Made by a program: the position numbers and the translations under genes | The notes under the pieces: model-generated | The model's input: the letters and a program-made list of their open reading frames with translations, nothing else | What the model was told of the DNA's origin: nothing | Database searches by the model: none | Assembly: GCF_000004825.1 (NCBI RefSeq) | Contig: NW_008805067.1 | Location: forward strand, 434,001-498,000 | Direction of reading: 5' to 3' | DNA length: 64,000 nucleotides | Origin: Heterostelium album PN500 | Taxonomy: Eukaryota > Evosea > Eumycetozoa > Acytosteliales > Acytosteliaceae | Shown: positions 10,693 to 18,782 of the stretch, one piece after another | Layout: each line of letters begins with the position of its first letter | How positions within the stretch are numbered: the first letter of the stretch is position 1

Positions 10693-12435
10693 TTATTTAT
10701 TATTTTTTTTATTTTTAGAAAGATAATTTTTAATGATTGTTAACATTTCATCACGATTACCTGGGTTAAATGTTTTGTTAAGGAATGTTTCAAATTCCTT
10801 GATGAAACTATAGGTCATTGTTGTTAGGTTGTCAAATAACCACTGAATGAAATGATAATCGTTTTTGTGAATTGCACTCTCTATGCTTTTGATTTGAAAT
10901 ACTTCAAGTTGACCAATAGCTCTTCTATCGTTTATCCATTTTATCATATCACGATTTCCAGTTTCGATTGCTTTGTTAAGAGACATATGATCGAATTTCG
11001 CAGATACACGATCATCATAGAGCCATTCTACCAAATGAAAATGATTGCTATCAATTGCCTCATTGATTAGAATTGTTGAATCATATGATTCGTCATTACT
11101 GTAGTTCTCTATCAACCATTTAACAATCTCCAAATTACCTATTTCAACTCCTTTTGAAATAGCATCGATTGTGTATCTTTCGGTGGTACTCTTACTGTTG
11201 TGCAGCCATATTAGGAATTCTAAATCATTCAACTCGACAGCGTATTTATATGCATCAGCTGTACATCCTTCTGTTCTATTGAGGTTCAGCCATTTGGCGA
11301 TACCCTTATGACCATTGACAACTGCTTGATCGAATCCATCGGTTGTCATTCCTTGGGTTGTATTTCGATGGAGCCATTTCAAGACATCGAAGCGATTATA
11401 CGCTGCAGCGTCATCCATTGCATCAGTAGTTAAACCTGCGCCACCATTATTTTTGAACAACCACTCCAAGATATCAAAACTTCCGCTCATGGCTGCATAA
11501 TCCATCGCTCTTTCTGTTATATTTCGATAGCCATGTTCGTGAAACCATATTATCTTTTCCAAACTCCCTTTATAGATAATGGAATCCACTGAAAAATAGT
11601 CAGCCTCTCTTATATTATTGTTATAAAGAAACTGTACCATTTCAAATTGATTGGCCGTAGCAGCGATATCAAACAATGAACCTGCAGATCTACCTCTATC
11701 GCCTTGACTTATTTCAATATTTTCGTGATTCAAAAGATATTGAACTACATTTATATGACCATTTCTGACTGCATATTCACACATTCTCGAATTACTCAAG
11801 TCATCAATACAATTGATTTCCAACCATTTGATCATCTGCAAGTCACCTTTAGATGCAGCACCATTGAATGGATTGTAAGTTGAACTATAGGTAAAACTAT
11901 TTTTATTTTCATTGAATAGTTTACAAGCGTATTCCAATACTTTGATATCTCCAGAGAGTGATGCTGCATGTCTAGCGTATTGATATGCCCATTTGATTGG
12001 TTGACAATGTTCGACAAGATAATACATGATATCTAATTTCGCTCGAGAAGCAGCAATATACAATAAATCTGGTGAATTTGAGAATGATTTCATTGGTTTA
12101 AAGGTAAACGATTCCACCAAGTATCTTAAAATGTCTAATCTTCCCATTTTTATAGCATTGGTCATACAAAAGTTGGCAGTATTAATTTGTTTTCTTAGAT
12201 ACACATCTGAATACAAATTAAAGTACTGTTTCAATTGATCAATGTATCCATAACTAACCAGTATGTCTGGTCTCAATATTAGATCATTCCACCTGAATCT
12301 CCTTTCACCATCTCTTTTATTATTTGAATATACATGATTGAATATTACTTGATTTAAATAAATATTATTAAATACTTTTAAATATATATTTTTATTCATC
12401 TTTATAATTATCTGTGTATTTTTTATTTTAGACAC
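10693..12435 (-). CDS. Ankyrin-like repeat protein, dictyostelid tandem family (copy 2)
   Basis: Single-exon 580-residue paralogue of the gene downstream. It shares the N-terminal block (VIFNHVYSNN, RFRWNDLILRPDILVSYGYID) and continues in about 30-residue repeats such as AAMSGSFDILEWLFKN, AAAYNRFDVLKWLHRN and AVVNGHKGIAKWLNLNR. It has more repeat units than copy 1. As in copy 1, an in-frame Met at 12399 (MNKNIYLKVFNN) is the conserved candidate start, 12 codons after the first ATG. No membrane segment, signal peptide or catalytic motif is visible. Function is unknown; a protein-interaction scaffold is the usual inference for ankyrin-like arrays. The upstream spacer holds a decayed third copy of this gene's 5' end. 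Confidence 0.85.
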   Translation of the reverse strand: MSKIKNTQIIIKMNKNIYLKVFNNIYLNQVIFNHVYSNNKRDGERRFRWNDLILRPDILVSYGYIDQLKQYFNLYSDVYLRKQINTANFCMTNAIKMGRLDILRYLVESFTFKPMKSFSNSPDLLYIAASRAKLDIMYYLVEHCQPIKWAYQYARHAASLSGDIKVLEYACKLFNENKNSFTYSSTYNPFNGAASKGDLQMIKWLEINCIDDLSNSRMCEYAVRNGHINVVQYLLNHENIEISQGDRGRSAGSLFDIAATANQFEMVQFLYNNNIREADYFSVDSIIYKGSLEKIIWFHEHGYRNITERAMDYAAMSGSFDILEWLFKNNGGAGLTTDAMDDAAAYNRFDVLKWLHRNTTQGMTTDGFDQAVVNGHKGIAKWLNLNRTEGCTADAYKYAVELNDLEFLIWLHNSKSTTERYTIDAISKGVEIGNLEIVKWLIENYSNDESYDSTILINEAIDSNHFHLVEWLYDDRVSAKFDHMSLNKAIETGNRDMIKWINDRRAIGQLEVFQIKSIESAIHKNDYHFIQWLFDNLTTMTYSFIKEFETFLNKTFNPGNRDEMLTIIKNYLSKNKKNNK

Positions 12436-12641
12436 ACATTATTTTTATTATTTAGACGATCATGATATCATTTTAAAAAGTTGTAAAAATGGAAATAATT
12501 TAGATTTGTGCTTATAAAAAAAAATTGAGATATTTAAATGAGGTTGTTTCACTTTTTTATTTTAAAAAATTAGTATGTAAAATTTGCAAAAAAAGTGAAA
12601 AAGACAAAAATTATATGTAAAAATTTAAATGAAGTGTAAAA

Positions 12642-12768
12642 CAAATTAAAGTATTGTATCTCTGGCCTTAATATTAGTTCATTTCTTTTATTATTTAAAT
12701 ATACAAGATTGAATATTATTTGATTTTAAATAAATATATTTATTCATCTTAATATTATTATCTGTTTA
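12642..12768 (-). pseudogene. Decayed 5' fragment of the ankyrin-like family
   Basis: This non-coding stretch aligns with the first about 200 bases of the neighbouring ankyrin-like gene (about 12214-12416). It shares words such as CAAATTAAAGTA, CTCTTTTATTATTT, AATATACA-GATTGAATATTA, TTATTCATCTT and TTATCTG in the same order. Several internal deletions and many substitutions shorten it to about 127 bp. No open frame remains. It is the stump of a third tandem copy. Confidence 0.75.
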
Positions 12769-12886
12769 CTTTTTAATACATGCAACACAATTTTTTTTTT
12801 GTTTATTAAAAAACCAAAATTTTTTTACTTTATTGATTTTTTTTTTTGTTTAATAATAAGAGACTGCGATTGGTTGATTAACAGAG

Positions 12887-13818
12887 TTAACTACGACATG
12901 AACGTTTAGCGAAAAAGTTGATTGAATTACTACCCTTTAGTTGTAATTCGTAATCCATGAGTTGTTGAAGGAATCCTTGGTTGATGTTGATGTTTGGAAT
13001 GTTCTTTGCTACCTCTTCGTATGCCTCACGTAAATTCAAATTCAACTTACTGAGACCATAGGCAATGGCGATGGTAGTAGACCTACTACGACCTTCTTTA
13101 CAATGAATGAGCACTCCATATCTACCGTCATCATTCTGATCACTGTTGTTACTGCTACTGTTATTATTATTATTATTGATATTATTACTATTTTGACTAC
13201 TATTCTCATTGTTATTGGTATTGAGGTTTCTATCGATAAAGTCTATCGCCAGATTGAAATGGAGGATGATACGCTGATCCATGGAATCGGCGACGTTGAT
13301 ACGCATAAAGTTAGAGTCGACCAGATGCTTGGGATGTGCAACTTCCTTGGTTACATTGAGAATGGAAGTGATCCTCTCTTTCTCTAGCCACTCTTTGTTG
13401 TCGAGACAAGCTTTACCGCCTACATACAACTTGATTGTGTTATTGACACCGGCATATGCTTTAGTTCCACATCTGCCATGACCAAATGTAAACGGTATTG
13501 GTTGTTGTTGTTGTTGTTCTTGCTCTTGTTGCTGCTGTTGCTGTAATAATAATCGTTTTTGTAATATCTCACTGTTACTTAACAACGGTAGTGGTATTGA
13601 CTTTATAGGGGTATAAACAACCACTTGGAATGCACTACTCTTTCTACTCTTACATGGTGATAATGTAAATTTAATTTGTAATTTCTCACTATTTGGTATA
13701 CCACTATTACTAGTTCTACTACTTCCATTACTTGAAATTTTACTGTTTGTTGTTAATATATTATTATTTTTCTTATTTCTATTACTACTTCTATTATTGA
13801 TACTCTTATTTTTATTAC

Positions 13819-13852
<34 letters not shown>

Positions 13853-15274
13853 TTTAGTTAATGAAGATGTTGTAGTTGTAGATGTCAATTTCAACTTTGG
13901 TCGACCTCTACTTCTTTTTGGTGAAATGATAAGCTTTTTAGGTGTATTATTAACAAACTTTGGTTTCTTTGTTGCTTGAACTTTAAGTGGTGTTTCTGTT
14001 GTTGTGGTTGTGGTTGTTGTAGTTGTTGTTGTGGTAGTAATTGTAGAGGTGGTCGTTGTCGTAATGGATGCATTGTTATCAGTAACTGAGTTGTTGTTGC
14101 TATCGATTACAGCTGGTTTGAAAGATGTCTCTAGATCATGATTGAAATTCCTCTTTACTCTGGTAGGAGAAGACAACTGCCAATAGGAACCATCTAATGC
14201 CGATGCCAATTGACTTCTCTTCTTTTTAATCTCTTTCTTATTATTATTATTATTATCATTATTAACTTGATAACTATTATTATTATTAATATTATTATCT
14301 ATTGTTACATTATCATTTATGTTTGTCATATTTGTATCCATATCCATTGATAAAATATCAATATTATCATTTATAGCATTATCAATGTCATTATTATTCG
14401 ATGATGATGATAATGATGATGATAATAATGATAATAATGTTGTTGTAGTTGTTGTCGTATCTAATAGAACATTTGGGTCTTGTTTAGATTTCAATGGAGT
14501 ATTGTGTGGTGATGCTAGTGATATCGAGTTGAATTTGTCTAATAGTGAATCTTGTCTGGATAGCAGTGAGTCATCTAGATTACTGTTGTTGAGATCGCTT
14601 TCTTCAACATCTGTCTCTATCTCTGCTTGATATCGATATGTTGGAGTGTTACTATTATTGTCATTGCTATTGTTATTGCTATTATTGCTATTGTTATTGC
14701 TGTTATTGTTACTATTGTTATTAATATAATTGATTATAGGAGATTCATTGTTGGTATTATTGAATTCGGTATTCAACGCGAGAGTTCTCTTTATCTCTGT
14801 TCTTGTCGGTGTATTAAGCTGTAACCTAATACTAAAAGGTGATACGAATGGTCTAAGATCATCGGGTATTCCATTTTCATTACCATTACTACTATTATTA
14901 TTATTGGTAATTGTATCTATTGGATTTAAAAGTGATTCTATTGCAAATTTATTATTATTATTATTATTTAGTTTATTATTATCAACCAACTCTTCTGAAG
15001 AAGTAGAGTTTATATTTAATAAATTAGTTGGTAATGACGATGGAGAAGATGAAGAAGATGATGTTGTTGCTGTTGTTGTTGTTGTTGTGCTTGTTGGTAT
15101 AGAATGAACAACATTGCTATTAGGTTGTTGTTGTTGTTGCTCTTTTTGTAATTTCTTTTTTTGTTTTTTAGTTTGTTCGATTTGTGCATAGTTTACAACA
15201 CCATAGAAAGTGGTTGCCTTTCTAACTCTCCTGTCAGTATTCAATTTCCAATATTCGCCATCGAAATTATCCAT
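12887..15274 (-). CDS. Dual-specificity protein phosphatase with long Asn/Thr-rich N-terminus
   Basis: 795-residue single-exon protein. The C-terminal about 190 residues (about 605-795) are a DUSP domain: KLYVGGKACLDNKEWL, ITSILNVTKEV, the general-acid region VADSMDQRI, and the catalytic loop HCKEGRSRSTT, which fits HCx5R(S/T). The conserved Asp in ADSMD and the AYGLSKLNLNLREAYEEV helix are present. An Asn-rich insert of about 30 residues splits the domain just before the catalytic loop. The long N-terminus is low-complexity Asn/Thr/Ser. It carries two copies of a short motif, one at the start (FDGEYWKLNTDRRVRK) and one near residue 365 (LDGSYWQLSSPTRVKR), plus an AT-hook-like KRSRGRPKLKL around residue 455. 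The last feature suggests nuclear localisation or DNA binding (inference). Substrate unknown. Confidence 0.9.
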
Positions 15275-15988
15275 CTCTCTTTCACAAAGAGTGTAAATAA
15301 AATATTTAATTACTAATCAATTCCTAACTATTTTATCTACTCTTCTTCTACCTATATCGGTTGGCAATATTGACTGAAGGATTTCTTCAGCTATTATTAT
15401 CTATCTATTTTATTTTTAATTTTCTTGTCTGTTAATAATCAAATTTTGATTGATAAATTTAATAGTTTTCCTTATTTTTTTTTTTTTTTTTGAAAAAACA
15501 ATTCAACCATCTCCTCAAAAAATCCTAAAAATTGGAAGTATCTAAGAGTTAAAAAAACAATTCAATTGAATATTATATGTTAAATTCTATCTATCTTATT
15601 CAATAATGATTGTGCAATGCTCAAACATATGAACTTAACTTTTTAAGATTATTGAACAACCCAAAGTTGTTTAAAAGATGCGAATAATTTGATCATAATA
15701 CAAGTACTATATGATATTTTCAAATGAAGAAAAATAATATGACAGGTTAAAGGAAGAAAAAGAACAATTTAGATTGAATTGTTTCTTATTCATGCAAAAG
15801 AGAAAAGAGTAAGTTAGTCACAGTGGTGGATAGATGGATTTAGATTAACAATAAGATTTAAATTAACACGACATGGTAGATCAATCGATGATGACCCTTG
15901 ATAATAGAGTTAGCGATAGTGAAAATAACATACAGGTGCATCTAGAAAAGCTTTAAAAGGATTGATTATACTGGAGTGATTTGGCAGT
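15275..15988. other. Intergenic spacer
   Basis: AT-rich region between the phosphatase start and the stop of the next minus-strand gene. It should contain the phosphatase promoter. It includes a long T run at about 15478-15491. I see no gene in it. Confidence 0.5.
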
Positions 15989-16926
15989 TTAATTGGAGTC
16001 ATCATCTTTGACCGAAGTTGGCACCTTAGTATCCTCAGAGATGGTAAAGACATGGAAAGAATTTTGAGAAGTAGAAGGGTATCTAACTAAAAGATAACAG
16101 ACTTAATAGATTTTTTTTTTTTTTTTCAAAAAAAGATTTGTTGACTCATGATCAGTCAACAAATTGCAGGTATTGGTATTAACCTGCTAGTTCGTGTTTT
16201 ATATTATATATCCATTCTCACACAGGCCGGGAGAAATAGCCTACTAGAGTTGACATCAACTATACAGTTGTAACGATAATATCAAAAATCAAATTATTTT
16301 TTCATTTTTAAAAACTCAACGACTATTCAAAAAACGAACGATAGATTTACTATTCAAAGTTCTTACACTAACTTAGAATAGGTACGATTAATTTATATTA
16401 ATAAACAATAAAAAGTTCTTACACTAACTTAGAATAGTCGTTAATTTATTTGAGTTGAATATATTATCGATCACTGAAGGTTAAGGTATATCTTGTAGTT
16501 TTGATGGATCTCTTATTGATGTCACTAATGGATAGTCTAAGCAGCTTCAATTCGACTTCGTTGTACTTCAGCGAGGTGCTAGTTGAGTTAATTGTCGTTT
16601 GTAGTTCTGACAATCTCATGGTAGTTGATTCTGTGGGTGGAGACTGACGATTGTTGTTGTTTTCATCGTCATTGTGATTTGATAAACTATCACTCGTAAG
16701 GGAATTTATACGAGGTGTTGGGTGTTGATGAATTGTTGACTGACGTTTTAGATTGACCCTTCAAGTTGTCGATGAAACTTGATTGAGTTTCAACAGTTGT
16801 ATTGAGTGCTCTGATGATACCTTCTGATGATTCATATTTCATATTCAAGATTTGATATTCATTCTTAAGGCGTTCATATTCGATGACTAGGTTTTCCATC
16901 TCGATCACTTGATTGTACAGTCTCTA
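15989..16926 (-). CDS. Unrecognised small coiled-coil gene (model uncertain, one frame break)
   Basis: Proposed minus-strand exons: about 16923-16475, 16259-16224 and 16086-15989 (TAA at 15989). The first encodes a coiled coil (LVIEYERLKNEYQILNMKY, then ALNTTVETQSSFIDNL). A second good frame follows, with LSELQTTINSTSTSLKYNEV and ELKLLRLSISDINKRS. The short exons add DVNSSRLFLPA and RYPSTSQNSFHVFTISED, and splice phases agree (phase 1 at both joins). Between about 16690 and 16760 the frame shifts with no plausible intron, so there is an indel (real or sequencing). A possible first exon lies near 17030-17075 (starts MIELTSTG), but its donor GTGTAG is poor. I do not recognise the protein. Its introns and flank hold the fold-back repeats listed separately. 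Confidence 0.45.
16136..16187. repeat. Two adjacent short hairpins
   Basis: Hairpin 1: perfect 11-bp stem ATTTGTTGACT / AGTCAACAAAT (16136-16146 with 16154-16164) around a 7-nt loop. Hairpin 2: 6-bp stem GCAGGT / ACCTGC (16166-16171 with 16182-16187). Read on the minus strand, the pair is followed at once by a run of seven T, the form of a pol III stop. It lies in a putative intron of the coiled-coil gene. Confidence 0.6.
16313..16456. repeat. Direct repeat pair inside an inverted repeat
   Basis: A 26-bp word beginning AAAGTTCTTACACTAACTT occurs twice without mismatch, at 16356-16381 and 16412-16437. The pair is bracketed by inverted 11-mers, AACGACTATTC at 16318-16328 and its complement at 16432-16442. 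An outer pair, AACTCAA at 16313 and TTGAGTT at 16450, adds to this. It sits in a putative intron of the coiled-coil gene. Confidence 0.75.
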
Positions 16927-16948
16927 ATAAAAAAAAGATTTAAAAAAA

Positions 16949-17026
16949 GTTTAATAAATATGCAGTTGATCAGACTGTGTATTTATTAATTATTACAGTG
17001 TCTGATCAACTTCATATTTATTAAAC
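16949..17026. repeat. 33-bp near-perfect inverted repeat (fold-back)
   Basis: Arms 16949-16981 and 16994-17026 are reverse complements at 30 of 33 positions, with a 12-nt spacer. Each arm contains TTTAATAAATATG followed by AGTTGATCAGAC. A transcript from either strand would form a long hairpin of the size and mismatch pattern of a microRNA or siRNA precursor. It lies just upstream of the coiled-coil exon. A tiny fold-back transposon (MITE) relic is the other reading; I see no target-site duplication. Confidence 0.8.
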
Positions 17027-17243
17027 AGTACTACACAGTTTTATAACATGTTGAACCTGTTGAAGTTAACTCTATCATATCTCCCTTATTGATAACCTAC
17101 AACAAATTAACTCTCTCTTTCAAAAGAAAGATAACACAGAACATTAAAACCCACAAAGAATGCACAACAGCCCCGGGTTTGAGCCAGTATTTTTAAATCA
17201 AATTCTTACCGCATGCGGGTTCTTGAATTATTAAATATTTTGG

Positions 17244-17313
17244 GGCTCCACCGGGAATCGAACCCAGACCACTACCACCCAAAGGTAGTATTGTACCATT
17301 CAACTATGGAGCC
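17244..17313 (-). tRNA. tRNA-Pro (anticodon TGG)
   Basis: 70-nt cloverleaf on the minus strand. Acceptor GGCTCCA pairs with TGGAGCC. D arm is GTTG/CAAT. The anticodon stem is CTACC/GGTAG with loop TTTGGGT, giving anticodon TGG. The T arm is CTGGG/CCCGG with loop TTCGATT. No intron, and CCA is not encoded. The B box GGTTCGATTCC is intact. It sits about 220 bp upstream of the divergent Mago gene. Confidence 0.95.
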
Positions 17314-17531
17314 TTTAATGAAGTTCATTACATAAATGTTAGTTTTTGAATTTTATTTTTTCCTAAAGAAAAGTCATAATTATTGAATGAAACAATATAT
17401 TGCTTTGAGCAATTGGCAATATTTGTAGACAATAATATTTTTTGACAATAAAACTTTAAAGTTAAATTTGATATTTTTAAATATATACCTGGTGGATTTT
17501 AAATATAATATATTTCATTTTTTCATTAATC

Positions 17532-18441
17532 ATGAATACAGATACAGATACAACAGTCGCTCAATCAACAACAACCGATGTTGAAATCACAGACGCTTCA
17601 AAGAAGAAAGATGAATTCTATTTAAGATATTAGTATGTTAATTAATACAAGTAACCATTGATTGATTTTCACTAACCGAAACGACGAATGATCTACTTAG
17701 TATCGGACACAAAGGAAAGTTTGGACACGAGTTTATAGAGTTTGAATTTAGAGGAGGAAATAAACTAAGATATGCAAATAACTCTAAATATAAGAGTGAA
17801 ACAATCATTAGAAAAGAAGGTAAAGCATTATATAACAATAGTATTGTTTATTATTGCGCAATTTTACTAATGTTCATTTAATTGTGATATTCTTTAATAG
17901 TTAGTGTAAGCGAAACAGTAATTGATGTATTAAAGAAAATGATTACAGATTCGGGTGTAATGATGTATGTTATATGATATACATTTACAAAGATAAGATA
18001 GCAATAACTAATGTTTAAAACAAATTGATTCAATTTCTATTACTGTGTCGGATAACAGGGAAGACGACAAAGATTGGCCTGAACCAGATATTGTAGGAAA
18101 ACAAGAAATAGAAATAGTATACAACAACGAACATATCTCATTTACAGTAAATATTGTTAAACCAACAAGAGCAATGATTAAACTTATATAAATATTAATA
18201 TACCTTTTTTTAATTAATTAGACAACCAAAATAGGATCATTGTTAGAAGTAGAGAAAAGTAAAGATCCAGAGGGTTTGAAAGTATTTTTTTATTTAGTAC
18301 AAGATCTAAAGTGTCTTGTATTTTCATTGATTGGTCTACACTTTAAGGTATGTTAAGATTATCTCGATAATTATCGTTATAATTTTAAATAGTACTAATT
18401 TAATTATATTAATAAATAAATAGATTAAACCAATTCAATAA
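17532..18441 (+). CDS. magoh: Mago nashi, exon junction complex core
   Basis: Six exons: 17532-17632, 17701-17819, 17901-17964, 18059-18146, 18222-18347, 18424-18441, giving 171 residues. The chain has a 30-residue acidic Thr-rich leader. The full Mago fold follows: [94 protein letters not shown] and the terminal HFKIKPIQ. These blocks are almost invariant in eukaryotes. Mago binds Y14/RBM8 and locks eIF4AIII on spliced mRNA next to exon junctions in the nucleus. Later it travels with mRNA and acts in localisation, translation and nonsense-mediated decay. All introns are GT-AG and all phases agree. This is one of the few plus-strand genes in the left two thirds of the window. Confidence 0.97.
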
Positions 18442-18782
18442 GAGAATAAAGAAAAAAGAAACAAAGCGAAAAAGAAAGAAAAGAAACGAAAGGAAACGAA
18501 AGGAAAAGAAGAAATAGCAAAGATACATAATCGAAAATAATACCTTTTAATGTACAAGAGAAAAGAAAAGATAAATAAATATAATTGAAAGAGAAAAGAA
18601 GAAAAGATCATATTTTAATTATAAAACAATATATGTAAATTGATTTTATTTATATTATTATACGCGATATACATTTATATTATTATTATTATTATTATTT
18701 AAAGGTTTATGATTTTAATTATACAAGAATTGAATACAAATATTTATATATAAGAAGGTGTTTATAAAAGAAGTAAGATAAT
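18442..18782. other. Convergent 3' spacer
   Basis: Purine-rich (GAAAAGAAA-type) then AT-rich spacer between the convergent ends of Mago and the CPI-motif gene. No gene seen. Confidence 0.5.

Noticed and set aside
14319-15107. Plus-strand frames of Val/Ile/Leu runs opposite the phosphatase
   Set aside because: These are antisense readings of Asn/Thr/Asp codon runs, a routine artefact in dictyostelid genes.
17158-17223. GGGTTTGAGCC and a GCATGCGG-type palindrome next to the tRNA, possible second tRNA
   Set aside because: The B-box-like word is imperfect and no cloverleaf can be drawn around it.
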